Shown here: positions 1 to 10,587 of the stretch, piece after piece | Numbering within the stretch: position 1 is the first letter of the stretch | How the letters are laid out: the number at the start of each line of letters is the position of its first letter | NCBI GenBank assembly: GCA_032690845.1 | Contig: CM064429.1 | Span: 14,788,569 to 14,852,568 of the forward strand | Direction of reading: 5' to 3' | DNA from: Eleusine coracana subsp. coracana | Lineage: Eukaryota > Streptophyta > Magnoliopsida > Poales > Poaceae | Length of the DNA stretch: 64,000 bases | Position numbers and translations under genes: made by a program | Notes under the pieces: generated by a model | Database searches by the model: none | What the model was told of the DNA's origin: nothing | The model's input: the letters and a program-made list of their open reading frames with translations, nothing else

Positions 1-424
1 TTTCGATCAGCACTGCTAATGCCCTGATCGCCACTGCCTATCTTTGTCTCGGCACTGTCGTGTGTGAGTGAAAATCCTGATCGGCACTTTCGATGTCCTG
101 ACTAGGAATTTTGTTTTGTTTCTGATGTCAATCGGCACTATTGACGATATGACCGGCACTGCTGATGGTAGTTCAGTGAGTTTGTTTTGAGTACTGTTCT
201 TTGGTAGTCTTTGGTCCTAGCTGTTTTTGTGTGCTTCTTCTATTCTCTTCCGCTGTACTAGTCATTCCTAGGGTTAGCACATCACAAGTTGGTGTGTGTA
301 ACCTTGGTGACTTGCTTTAGGGTTGGGTTCGGATGATTTTAGAACATAGGCCAAGTTCTTGTGAAGAATTTTAATTGGCTCCCATTCAACCCCCCCCCCC
401 CCCCCCTCTGGTCGCCTTCTCGTT
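1..424. repeat. Degenerate short iterations and poly-C tract, no gene
   Basis: The first 170 bases contain about six loose copies of a GATCGGCACT-like decamer (near positions 5, 25, 50, 80, 130 and 150), irregularly spaced. A run of about 16-18 C residues lies near 390-407, just before the transposase remnant. No coding region is supported. It may be the 5' part of the PIF/Harbinger element that follows, but no terminal inverted repeat was recognised. Confidence 0.4.
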
Positions 425-1290
425 CCTTCACATATGGCACCCTTGCTGATGCTCTTGATGAGTACCTAAAGATTGGGAAGTGCACTGCATTAGAATGCTT
501 AGACAAGTTTGCACGGGGGTGAGTGAGCTATTCGGTCCAGAGTATTCGAGGCGCCCTACACATGAGGATCTTGAGTGCTTACTGTAGGAAAATGAGGCTC
601 GTGGTTTCCCTGGAATGCTAGGAAGCATAGATTGAATGCATTGGCGCTGGGAGAATTGTCCTTTGGCAATGAGGGGACAATTCACTTGTGGTGACTATGG
701 AGTACCAACCATAGTTTTAGAAGTTGCTGCCTCCCAAGACCTGCATGCTTTCTTTGGTGTAGCTGGTTCAAACAATGATCTTAATCTGTTGAACCAGTCC
801 CCACTATTTTTTGATGCACTAAAAGGAGAAGCCCCTCAAGTTCATTTTTTAGTCAATTGAAATGAGTACAGCATAGGTTACTATCTTGCTGATGGTATAT
901 ATCCAGAGTAGGCTGCCTTTATGAAGACCATACCAGTTCCACAATCTGAGAAGCATAAGGTTTTTGCCAAGCAACAGGAAGGTGTAAGGAAAGATGTGGA
1001 GCGTGCTTTTTGAGTATTGCAGTCCCGTTTTTCCATTGTTCGTCGTCCTGCACGGTTGTGGAAGCGCAAGATTGTTGGGAGAATCATGTTGGCATGTGTG
1101 ATCCTCCACAATGTGAAGGTTGAGGATGAGAAAAAGAGGAGGCGCCCATCCACATTGACTTGAATGAGAGTCCAGGGGCATCATTTGCTCTGCCTCCTGA
1201 AGTCAATGTTGGTGGCAATTTGGCCTTTGCTAATGTGTTGCGTAGAAAAGCTACCATCCGTTCTCGTCCACAGCATACCCAACTGAAAAA
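425..1290 (+). pseudogene. PIF/Harbinger transposase (DDE_Tnp_4) pseudogene
   Basis: Reading across stops, the plus strand encodes a PIF/Harbinger-type DDE transposase. The first catalytic Asp sits in a GSID motif (codon 630-632) followed by MHWRWENCP and GQF; the second lies in a SNNDLNLLN motif near 780; the catalytic Glu is in DVERAF (999-1001), followed by SRFSIV and a C-terminal ILHN motif. In the family this enzyme cuts and pastes the element at TWA-type targets. At least six in-frame stops interrupt the frame, including one right after GSID and one after DVERAF, so it is dead. The N-terminus is missing or unrecognisable and no terminal repeats were found. Superfamily assignment is confident; subfamily is not. 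Confidence 0.85.
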
Positions 1291-2789
1291 TGACCTTATT
1301 GAGCATATATGGCACAGATTTTGAACTACCCATCATAATTAATCATGGTAGAATACTGCTGCATATTTCTAGTTTTTTCATATTAACAGAGCAACACCTT
1401 GATATATTACAAACATCTCTTATTTTAGGACCTTATCATTATGTGGTCATAGCAAGTGGTGCTACTGATGTTCCTTACAGGTATGTTCTCTAATAGAGTC
1501 TGTTTTGTTCATTAAGTGAAGATCTTTGTTGTCAGATTTATTCATTTTTCCACTTTTCAACTTGCAGTGTTGCAACTGAACTGCTGATACTTAGCTGCAC
1601 CATTCTACCGAAGATCCAAGCATGGTTGTGTCTTTAGATCAGTAACTATTATCTTTTGTCATCTAAGAACTTATTTGTTTTCGTCATTGCTTAATTTTAT
1701 TTCTTAAGACTTATGTAATTCTTATTGTTGCTGCCATGGTTATATCTGCCATCACATTGACTATGAACTAAGTTCTCTAAGTTCCTGAATTAGAATGTGG
1801 AACTTTTGTATTTTGTTGTTTCATGTATGGCCACTAAGATCTTCATCACATCATATTGTATTTAGATACTTGCTCTTAAATACGTGTTCTTTAATGCACC
1901 CATTCTCTTCGGAAGCCAAATAGCTAGCTCTATTATGCACTGGCTGTTATGAAGGCTAAACATGACATGGCAATAGCATTTCGCCAGCAGCTGGTGAAAC
2001 CACTAGCCTTGCTCTAACACCATTGTTAGGCTCATATATTGGACTTTGGGAAAAAAAAGATAACCGATTCAGTTCAATGTGGCAAAGGTTTTAAATATGG
2101 AGAGTCAAGATTTAGAGAGTTTGTTGGTTTACCCCATAGTTTTTTAGGGTTTCCATTTTTACAGACTAGATAAAAACTCTATAGTTAGGTACTATTATAC
2201 CTAGTTTCTTAGAGATGCTCTAAAGCTTGGGTATTCCCAAGCCAATCGGTATCTCAATGGTTAACCAAACATTTTATCACAAAATCACCAGACCCAAAAT
2301 TACCATTGGAAATGTGAACGACCAAAAGAAGTCTCAAAGTTTCCCTCATTACAACACTGAATGTGTCGAACTGTCGATCGAACATTCGAACACCACATCC
2401 ATACTACTATGTACGTCTGACATGTTTTTGAGTTTTTTATTTTATATTTGGCTAAATTCAAAATGAAAGGAGGATTCTGCCCCTTGTTTCATTTTTCTTG
2501 CTCCAACGACAACAAATCTAAGGAACACAACTTAGGAAATATCTGTGATTTTGGCAAAAATAAATAAATAAATTATTTTTCAATTTTTTTGCATGATTGA
2601 GAAGAAATGTCCTTAAATCTATAAACTATCATATTTACATATATAAGAAATAAAAATATTTTTTATTAAATAAACATAGTTAATATAAAATTTTGGCGAT
2701 AAGAATTATGTTGAAGAATGAAGAACTAGATAAAAAAACATACAAGCCAATTATGAGACGTGATGATTTGTTTCTCGAAGTTTGGATTT
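1291..2789. other. AT-rich intergenic stretch, nothing recognised
   Basis: No supported gene. Short open frames here have no recognisable domain and no coding bias. The stretch is AT-rich, particularly 2,550-2,760. It probably holds decayed transposon sequence, but no terminal repeats or target-site duplication were identified. Confidence 0.4.
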
Positions 2790-3600
2790 CTTCAAGAATC
2801 CTACGTCTCCGTTGAGGACCTCCAAAGAGTCAGGTCTCTTTCAACCCAAATCCTCACCGAGCACTCACAAAGTTTGAGCTCGGGTTTTCTTGCTTCTTTT
2901 GATTCCTTCTCTTGCGGAGGTGAATCGAAACCTTCATGAACTCTCCGAGGCTCACCACAAAGATTAGGAGCTCTCCGAGTGACGTCTTGCCGTCTAAGGG
3001 ATGAATTCTCAAGAGTAACAAATTCCACAAAGATCCTTTGCTATGAACTCAAGTGCTCAACAATGGAATCAGCTCTTTTATACTCAATCTCTCACCCAAT
3101 CTCACCCACAAGGTCAAGCACTAAGCAATGGGGAGTGGAGAGGTTGTTTCTTGGCTCAGAAGAGTGTTTCTTCGTTATAGAACCGGCAGCCAACTGTTGG
3201 GGATGAGCGAGGGGGGGTATAAATAGGAGGCTTCCAAAACTAGTCGTTATGTTCTATCAGTTTCCGGACTTGTCCGGTGCATACCAGGACTTGTCCGGCT
3301 ATCAGGTTCACTCCCCCATGACCCCAGAAAAGTTCTAAGTCATCAGTGAGCCTGACAAGTCTACGAAAGCCCAGACTAATCTAGACCTAACCATTCTCAA
3401 GCTACAGACTTTTGTTTCCCTAAAACCCGGACAAGTTCATAGGTCAGCACACAACTTGAAACACTTATGTAAAAAGGGCATAACTTTTACTCTGGAAGTC
3501 TGATTTAGGTGATCTTGGGTTGTATGGTAAGATAATTCAAAGGGTTATCCATCTCCACTAAGAGCAAACCCTAAATGCACCCAAAATAATGTTAAACTCT
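2790..3600 (-). mobile_element. Degenerate Ty1/copia LTR fragment
   Basis: The stretch from about 2,800 to 3,240 follows the same order of motifs as the copia LTR at 26,780-27,240: the CCTACGTC...GTTGAGGA block, a GGTCTCT..CAACCC block, a CGGAGGCGAATC-like block, a CTCACCACAA block, a CCGTCTAAGG/AGGA block and an AAGAGTAACAA block. It is therefore a diverged relative of that LTR in the same orientation. It also carries the palindrome CCGGACTTGTCCGG at 3,264-3,277 and a near copy at 3,286-3,298. No internal region or target-site duplication was found, so it is a solo or truncated remnant. Confidence 0.6.
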
Positions 3601-4929
3601 CGCATAAGTTTGTTAGATCATTTTGAGCACCGAGACATAAGCAAAGCTATCAACGTTGCATCCCTCTTGATAGTACGATATTCGTATACTCAAAAGTAAA
3701 TAGAAAACTATGCCAATAGTAACTCCTTCATGTCATAGCATTTCCTTTTCTTGAGGATTGCCAATGCATGAGCATTTCACTATTTGGACATTTAGTTGTT
3801 GATCAACTATTGATAAGGATATATGCCCATCATTATACCTTAGCCTCTTGATATTTTAGATTTGATGTTCATCAACTCATAAAGTGTGACCGTAATCTTT
3901 CCTTTTTCTTGAGCACGTCCACATGATATTTTTGGGATTGATGTTCATCAACTCATGAAATGTATGTGACCACTTCCATATGTTCAACCTAGTTGAAGTT
4001 CTTCAACATGTGAAATCCAACCATTGCTCTTTCTTTCACTTGATGTGAGTAATCCCATGAATACCATCTTATTTTATTTCACATTTCAAGCATTCTTCAA
4101 ATCACTAATGTGGGTAATTTATAGTTTCACATGTTCTTGCATGGTTCATCGTGCTAAGCCTTCACTTGCTCTTCACCATTGCCTTTGGTCCTTCGGCGTC
4201 AAACTTCTTGCTTGCCCTTCACCCTTGCATGGTCTGTCGCCATCAAGTCTTGCTCAACCTTCCCCGCCTCTCCATGTAATGTTATTTTATATCCAACATC
4301 ATCAATATCCTCACTTTGTCAATTTGATCACTAAGTTGATATTTCCATTTCATTTCAAGTCTTAATTCTTATCTTCTAGCAATAGTCACTTGGAATCCAT
4401 CATTCAATAAATTTTTTTTCAATTCTTCACACATCATCATGTTGATATCATGAACCAATTTATTTCCAATTATCTTCTATGTTGTCACTTGATCTCAAAC
4501 ATATGATGTGTCTTTATATTTATTCATAAGTGTTGATTATGTCTTTCATCAACACGTTGCACACTACTATCCTTGGTCAAGCATCTTTGTTAAATAACTT
4601 ATAGGGGCAACCATATTGTCATCAATCCACAAGTTGTTTCATGTTGATTCTGAACATCAACTTTATCAAGCATTTTCATCAAATAATTATTAAGTCAACC
4701 ATATTGTCATCAATCCACAAGTTTGTCCATATTTATCGTTAACTATCAACTTTCTTGTTCGATGTTATAGCTTGACCTTTTGCTTAATGTCGAAACACAA
4801 CCTATCATGCAAACTCACAAACTCATATAAAAGATTAGTTTCAACAACCATTGTCATCTATCACCAAAACTCATCATTAATCCAAAGCTAGAGACCTATA
4901 TCTTTTAAAATGAAAAAAAAGACAGATTT
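3601..4929. other. AT-rich repeat-like stretch, probably decayed retrotransposon
   Basis: No gene is supported. The text repeats loose phrases such as TTCATCAACTCAT and CATATTGTCATCAATCCACA (the latter near 4,612 and 4,700), which gives it the look of leader or LTR sequence continuing from the copia fragment to its left. The boundary with the LTR fragment could not be placed. Confidence 0.35.
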
Positions 4930-5381
4930 CAACCCATTAGGGAATGGCTAGGTATGAGGATGATGATCTGGTCAGAAAGGGATCCAGAGTGCAAGACGTC
5001 TTTATCAAGACAATAGCTCGGGCAATACCTATATACATCAAGAGTGTGTTTCAACTGCATGATGGAATCATCCATGAAATGGAGAAAATGATAGGTAGTA
5101 CTGGTAGGGAGCAAATAGAGGAAGAGGAAGACACACTGTTTGGCATGGGAGGAATTGTCGTGGGCTACAGATAGATGGGGGAATGGGGTTTCGAGACTTG
5201 AATCTGTTCAACAAATAAGTCCTACTTGCCAGTCAAGTGTGATGGCTAGTTGAATTTCCTGACCGCCTATGTTCAAGGGTGTTGAAAGCAAAATATCACC
5301 CGAATGGTAACTTTTTCGATACTGCATTTCCATGGTGCATCTCTCCAACTTGGTGAGCTGTGCCATTTTGGGCTGGCACTG
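4930..5381 (+). pseudogene. LINE (L1-type) reverse transcriptase C-terminal fragment
   Basis: The plus strand reads as the end of a plant non-LTR reverse transcriptase and the region after it: a GSRVQDVFIKTIARAIPIY segment, then KSVFQLHDG, then after a stop GEWGFRDLNLFNK, then LCSRVLKAKYHPNGNFFDTA and SPTW. This order (IK..AIP.Y.MS.F.LP, then G.GFRDL..FN, then RVLKA.Y.P) is typical of plant L1-type elements. Several stop codons interrupt it and both ends are missing; the right end stops where the tandem duplication begins. It is a dead fragment of an element whose full ORF2 would exceed 1,000 residues. Confidence 0.75.
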
Positions 5382-6302
5382 TTGAAAGCCGAGGTCATAT
5401 GGCGTGTGCTTAATTGAAGGAGCATGGACATCAGGAGAGACAACTAGTTACATACCATGAAGCACATGATGATCGTCATATGTGTTGTCTAAAGAAAGTG
5501 TCACAACTAATGTTTGAGGGGACAACTTCTTGGTACATAGATCCTTCTAGGACCGTGATGGGGAAAAATCATGAAGGTTGACCATTCAATGAATTGCTCT
5601 CCCAAAGATTTTAACTAGGCGCCTATGATAGATCAATGACCTGTGACTTCCCGCCTTTTGCTTGAAAGTATAAAAAAATAACCACACCCGAGGAACATGG
5701 TTGCTTATAGTCAGATGCGGGTGCAATATTTTGGCACCTCGTATTTTTCTCCGAGTCAAATGTGCAAGTTCTTCCGGTACCCTAAAATTCGTAGTAGTAT
5801 AATTTTTACGCAGGTAAAAAAAATGCATGACCCTACGCATATATTGAAAGCCGAGGTCATATGGCGTGTGCTTAATTGAAGGGGCATGGACATAAGGAGA
5901 GACAACTAGTTACGTACCGTGAAGCACACGATGATCGTCATATGTGTTGTCTAAAGAAAGTGTCACAACTAATGTTTGAGGGGACAACTTCTTGGTACAT
6001 AGATCCTTCTAGGACCATGATGGGGAAAAATCATGAAGGTTGACCATTCAATGAACTGCTCTCTCAAAGATTTTAACTAGGCACTTACCATAGATCAATG
6101 AACTGCGACTTCCCGCCTTTTGCTTGAAAGTATAAAAAAAATAACCGCATCCGAGGAACATGATTGCTTATAGTCAGATGCGGGTGCAATATTTTGACAC
6201 CTCGCATTTTTGTCCGAGTCAAATGTGCAAGTTCTTCCGGTACCCTAAAATTCGTAGTAGTATAATTTTTACGCAGGTAAAAAAATGCATGACCCCACGC
6301 AT
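5382..6302. repeat. Tandem duplication of a unit of about 461 bp
   Basis: Two head-to-tail copies, 5,382-5,843 and 5,844 to about 6,302, begin with TTGAAAGCCGAGGTCATATG and match closely throughout, with scattered substitutions and small length changes in A runs. The unit has no recognised protein. The antisense frames open in both copies only reflect the duplication. The duplication begins directly at the end of the LINE fragment. Confidence 0.85.
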
Positions 6303-6724
6303 CCACCCTTAAAAGAATGCATGCTCCACAGCTTTCCTTTTGGTGTCTAGATTAAACAATATACAGATTTTCATCTGCAGTTGTGTCAGCGTAACAAAAT
6401 TCAATCCTGTCTGATGTTTTAAGTGCACTAAATGGTTTGCATAAGTAATTTCATATAATTCGGACGGTCATGGACCTTATGGCCCATGAGTTGTCAAAGT
6501 CGGGAGGCCATGGGCCATTTACGTGCTCAGTTTATGGAATTCCGGTTTATGTGAAAGTTGTAGGCCACCTATTGATGACCCATTTAATAGCGAGCGAACT
6601 GGCCTAAGAGCAATTCTAGCAGGTCATGAAAATTTGAGCCTCTAAATCAAATTTTACAGACCCAGCCTGTAAAATTTAGAGGCCCAAAACAACATTGAAC
6701 TTTAGTGGTAGCATGTATCTCAGG

Positions 6725-7156
6725 CAAGGTTAACATAACCGAACCGATCGATATAACTGGTCGAGACCGGTTCATGGTTAACCGGAAAATTGGTAAAACC
6801 AGATGGTTAACCAGATAAAATTCGATTCAGAAGATTAAACAATAAAGGATCAGTTAACCGGCTGGTTTTATCGGTTAACGACCGGTTAGACGGTTAATCG
6901 GTCGGTTTCATCGATTATTTAATTTATTTTTGAATACATATTTTTAAATTCGAATGTAGCGGTTTTGATGTGGTCATACCGGTTAACCGGCCAGTTTTAT
7001 TGGTTAACCGGCCGATTTCATCAGTTACACCGAATATAATTTAAAAAAATTTAAATCAAAACCGAAGGTTAACCGGCCGACCAGTGTAACCGGACCGGAC
7101 CGGTTTACTGGTTAACCGGATTAACCGGCCGGTTAACTCCGGTTACGTTAACCCTG
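6725..7156. mobile_element. hAT-like MITE rich in GGTTAACCGG palindromes
   Basis: The ends form an inverted repeat starting CAAGGTTAACATAACCG on the left and CAGGGTTAACGTAACCG when the right end is read inverted. An 8-bp target duplication ATCTCAGG flanks it at 6,717-6,724 and 7,157-7,164. An 8-bp duplication with CARGG ends is the hAT signature. The 432-bp interior has no ORF and consists largely of imperfect GGTTAACCGG and CCGGTTTTATCGG-type units, which are themselves palindromic. It lies inside the larger Harbinger-like element. Confidence 0.75.
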
Positions 7157-7300
7157 ATCTCAGGCCCCTACTCAACGTGGGACCCAGCTAATAGAAAAAA
7201 AAAAAGAACAATTCCCAATCTCTTTCTTCCTGGTGTGCTCTTCCTGCCCCCGGTCATAACAATCGGCGAGGTGGCCATTCACCGCCGTCGCCAAGCCCCC

Positions 7301-8143
7301 ATGGCCCCGGCCCGTCGCCGCCGCCTGCGCTCACGCTCGCTTGGCCACCGAGGTCCTCGACGTCGTGCTCAGAGAAGGAAGAAGGGGCGGGCATGCTGGC
7401 CGGCGTTGAAGGCGAGCGGCGGCATCGGATCGAGTGGATCTTGCTTCCTCACCGCGTTTGCGCCCCGGCCACAATGCATCGCCACTACTGTGCCCGCCCG
7501 AGCTCGCCCCGGCCGTCATTGTTGGGCCCACCCGAGCTCGCCCTCGCTGTCGGTGCTGGGGCCACCCGCGTCCTGCCTGACCGTCTGCACGTGCTGGATT
7601 GACTCGGGAGAGGAGAGCAGTGGAGAGGGGGAGGCCGAGCGCCGCCCGTGCCCGAGTCCCTGGCGGCGTCGACCAACGCTGGGCCACCGACGCTCGTGCT
7701 CCGCTTGCGGCTCCCAAGTTGCGCCCCCGGTGGCCACCGACGCGCCCGAGCCCACCTTACCGCTGATGCGCTCGAGCCTGGCCGCCGACGCGCCCGACCT
7801 GAGGATGCATCCACGGGTGAAGGGTTGGACGACCGAGGACAGCAACGTCAGGCGAGCAGAGCTTGAGGAGGAAGAAGCTCAGGCGCCAGGTCGGCGAGCT
7901 TGCCGCTCCCTCGTATGGTGCCAAAATGGGCCGATGGACCCTGACGGGTGCAGATCTGGAGGTGGTGGACCTCCTGCCGGCAGTGGATGGAGATGGCAGA
8001 GCGTCAACGACCCAGCCCGCGGCGGCGCTACCGCCCCGCCCGCCCTCGACGGCGCCGCTGTCTTCGCTCGGCGGGCGCAGATGCGAAGAGAAGGGAGAAA
8101 GAAAGGGGAACAAAGAGAAGAGAAAGAAAGAAAAAGATATTAA
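7301..8143 (+). CDS. GC-rich open frame of doubtful coding status (captured fragment?)
   Basis: The plus strand is open from an ATG at 7,301 to 8,143 (280 codons). The composition is Arg-, Ala-, Pro- and Ser-rich with no recognised domain. Long frames are open on both strands over the same interval, as expected of GC-rich DNA whatever its function. The placement inside a transposon-like element with AT-rich ends suggests a captured 5' gene fragment. The frame can be extended upstream only with a GTG, which is not a normal plant start. It may well not encode protein. Confidence 0.2.
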   Translation: MAPARRRRLRSRSLGHRGPRRRAQRRKKGRACWPALKASGGIGSSGSCFLTAFAPRPQCIATTVPARARPGRHCWAHPSSPSLSVLGPPASCLTVCTCWIDSGEESSGEGEAERRPCPSPWRRRPTLGHRRSCSACGSQVAPPVATDAPEPTLPLMRSSLAADAPDLRMHPRVKGWTTEDSNVRRAELEEEEAQAPGRRACRSLVWCQNGPMDPDGCRSGGGGPPAGSGWRWQSVNDPARGGATAPPALDGAAVFARRAQMRREGRKKGEQREEKERKRY

Positions 8144-8327
8144 AAAATCAGTGAGATCATAGTTGAAAAGGGGAATATGAGCCTCTAAAACTTGAAGTTA
8201 GAAGAAGGAAATTTGAGAATTCATAAAAAATATATGCTCAAATAGAGGTCCTATAAAAAAGGTTTTTTTTTACTACATGTAAAATTTATGAGAGAGATCT
8301 GAATATAGGCTTCCACTAGAGACGCTT

Positions 8328-9179
8328 TAACCCAGCAGCATTCCAAAAAAAAAATAAACAGCCACCAACCGCTCCGCACCGCCCTTGCACCTGCTTGTCT
8401 TCCTTGTGCGTGCATGCATTGTCCAGATGCATCATGACGGGTGACGTACGTGTCAACATGCTCCAACGCGTGGTTCTTATCTTATCCAGTTAGAACAAAG
8501 GGCAACTGGTGGGCTTGCTGGCCTTAATGGTATGATACTATGATCGATGGATGCCACGAACGGATTATTAGCTAAAATGAGGATAAGAAAGCAGTAGCAG
8601 GTCCACGTGCATATTGACAATGCAAGCAACGGCTTGAGGGTTTACTTTATTTGAAAAAGGAGGACGGTTGAGTAACATGGACACATGGTGTGTGAGTCTA
8701 TGCTCTGGTCTACTGCATTGAGCCCCAAACCGTGATTCCCGATGTCAAATTAGTGATGAACCGAATGTCATCAAAGAAATCGCTATCGCATGGGCTGCAG
8801 CCTGTTCGGTTTGCTGGATGTGACCATGCATACAACTGGACGAGGAGTCAAGACGAAGTTATCCGATGCTTTTCTGATGGACGACTGGATCAGGCAAAAG
8901 GCCTTGTTACGTTGCGTTCGCATATCTTGCTACACACGTTCGATCTTGTTTTCCATCAACTATTTACGTCTGTCATGCACATCTTGCCATCGGAGGTGTA
9001 ATTATTGCCTCTTCCGTGCTGACTGTCACGGGCTTCCTCCTCACGCTGTCACAAGTGCACAGTAAAAAACTTGCACTATGCATTTATAGTAAAAAGGATC
9101 TGTAACAGGATCCTGAATGACTCATGTAAAGGAGCGGACCGAGAAACGGTCCTCCAAATCCAGCGTCTCTTAGAAAACG
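8328..9179. other. Intergenic, nothing recognised
   Basis: No gene is supported here. An open frame at 8,732-9,001 (89 codons) has no recognisable motif and lacks GC or codon bias compared with its surroundings. No transposon ends were identified. Confidence 0.35.
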
Positions 9180-9800
9180 TTATCCGTCCCGCACCCGCCA
9201 GCCCCAATCAACGCACTCGTCGGTGGCTCCACGGCAGCAGTGGCCGAAGCTCCCGTGAGTCGAGCTCCATGCTACCCCGGTCGGGCTGCGGCTTCGAGTA
9301 GCCAAGAGGAGGCTCCGAATCCCGAGCTCCTCAATGGTGTAGCCCATCGCGACGACGAGATCTGAGAGAGATTGGGAAGGGAGGTAGGTGAGCCATGGTG
9401 CAGTAAGCCTCGGCGGCAAGATGGGAGGGGGGCGGATTGCTCGATTCGAGAGGACGTGGGTGACCTGCATCGCAGAGATCCTGGTGGCGCGGGCGGGGAG
9501 GCAGACAGAGGATGCGATGGCGGCGGCGGCCCTCGGCGCGGCGGGGCGCTGGATGAGGAGGGAGTACGGCATGGTGACAGCGGACTCGCGCGAGGCGTCG
9601 CTGTCGCTTGGAGGGTGGGCAGAGCTCGGCGCGGGCGCGGAGGAGGACGGAGCTCGGTGCGGATCCGGCGGCGTGGAGCTCAACGTGGTTGGCCTCGCGT
9701 TGTGGCAGAGGAAGAAGCGAAGAGAGAGAGATTGGGGAGAGAGGAAAGAGAGAGGAGAGAAAAAAAAGAGAAGGAAGAGACTGACATGTAGATCCCATAT
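9180..9800. other. GC-rich block with overlapping open frames, possible gene fragment
   Basis: A sharp GC-rich block is bounded by AT-rich sequence. Frames of 139-167 codons are open on both strands, including an antisense frame 9,180-9,683 and plus-strand frames across 9,372-9,831. The composition is Ala/Gly/Arg-rich and no domain was recognised. A plus-strand segment reading RIARFERTWVTCIAEILVAR looks more protein-like than the rest, but no family can be named. It resembles the cargo at 7,230-8,090 in style and may be another captured or decayed exon. Confidence 0.25.
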
Positions 9801-10425
9801 AGAGGTAGTTATGATAGAGGATAAAATATAGAGTATGACGGGTATAGAGAAAATTAGTATAGAGAAAAAAATATTATTATACAGGATTGAAGATTTCTTT
9901 TAGATGATGAACGACCAGTCTCACCCTCTGCCATAGTACCACGAGCATCATCATCCTGCACTCCAATCCTCACTCATCAATTAATGTTGCCAACAACATT
10001 TGTTGGGCTCTTTCTAAAAGAGATGACGTGTTAGAACAGCTTTGAATCGAGAAATTTTGGATACCGATATTCGTTTTTACTAACGTGACGATAGCTGGTG
10101 GCATGACGACCAAACCAATGTGTGGAGACTAGCGATGAGTGTGAAAAGAAAATGATGGAAGACGCGAGGACACGCGAACGTGCAGACCGATGACGCAAGA
10201 CGGCAAGAGGCTGAACTTTAAGTCGGCCCGTCTGTCCGTAACTCAACTCAATCCAAAACGCATTTCCTACTCACGAAAACGTGCGAGATCAAGCGAGCTG
10301 CAGATGGAACGTGCACCGTCTCCACGGGCCGCGTGGTGCTGAGGGGAGCGGAGGCTGAACGATAACCCCACTGACCATGTGATCCAAGGCACCACCAGCG
10401 ACGAACCCGGTCCACGAAGGTCTCG
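9801..10425. other. Distal upstream region of the guanosine deaminase gene
   Basis: AT-rich sequence (9,800-9,900) grades into mixed-composition DNA that leads into the GSDA promoter. No ORF with recognisable content and no RNA gene was seen. AT-rich lines near 9,830-9,890 resemble a MITE interior, but no paired ends were found. Confidence 0.35.
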
Positions 10426-10437
10426 TGACGTCACGTG
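10426..10437 (+). promoter_or_regulatory. Overlapping TGACGTCA and CACGTG (bZIP/G-box) site
   Basis: TGACGTCA (10,426-10,433) overlaps CACGTG (10,432-10,437) about 35 bp upstream of a TATA-like box and 150 bp upstream of the first ATG of GSDA. These are textbook plant bZIP (and, for CACGTG, bHLH) cores. Their position in a promoter makes use likely, but binding is inferred. Confidence 0.6.
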
Positions 10438-10471
10438 TTCCGGACCCACATGCCCCTCGCCCGCCCGCCTC

Positions 10472-10480
10472 CTTATTTAG
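10472..10480 (+). promoter_or_regulatory. TATA-like box of GSDA
   Basis: TTATTTAG about 30 bp before a plausible start region near 10,505 is the best TATA-like match between the bZIP site and the first ATG (10,588). The assignment rests on position and is moderate at best. Confidence 0.45.
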
Positions 10481-10587
10481 ACGACGCCCCCAACCGAGCG
10501 GCGAGCAACCACGAGACGCCATCGATAAGACAGGTCGACGAGGAGGGAATCTTCTTCGCGTCACGGTTCATCCCTCTCGCTCAAAAG

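Larger units (their letters stand above)
6608..8327. mobile_element. Probable Harbinger/Tourist-like non-autonomous element with GC-rich cargo
   Basis: The left end reads GAGCAATTCTAGCAGG after TAA (6,605-6,607). The right end, read inverted, is AAGCGTCTCTAGTGG and is followed by TAA (8,328-8,330). A TAA target duplication and AGC..TCTAG-type ends fit PIF/Harbinger-derived elements, though the terminal repeats match imperfectly. AT-rich terminal parts (both with GAGCCTCTAAA phrases) enclose a sharply GC-rich interior at about 7,230-8,090. That layout suggests a captured gene fragment, as in Pack-type elements. A hAT-like MITE is nested at 6,725-7,156. The ends are inferred and need comparison with other copies. 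Confidence 0.45.

Noticed and set aside
390..407. Poly-C tract as a telomere-like or origin signal
   Set aside because: A plain homopolymer run; a similar run lies in an intron near 11,580. No plant telomere repeat is present.
4929..5114. Antisense 61-codon frame at 4,929-5,114
   Set aside because: It is a shadow of the plus-strand LINE reverse-transcriptase fragment.
7235..8143. A 302-residue protein starting at 7,235
   Set aside because: That start is GTG. The first ATG in frame is 7,301, and the whole frame may be a GC-composition artefact since the opposite strand is open as well.
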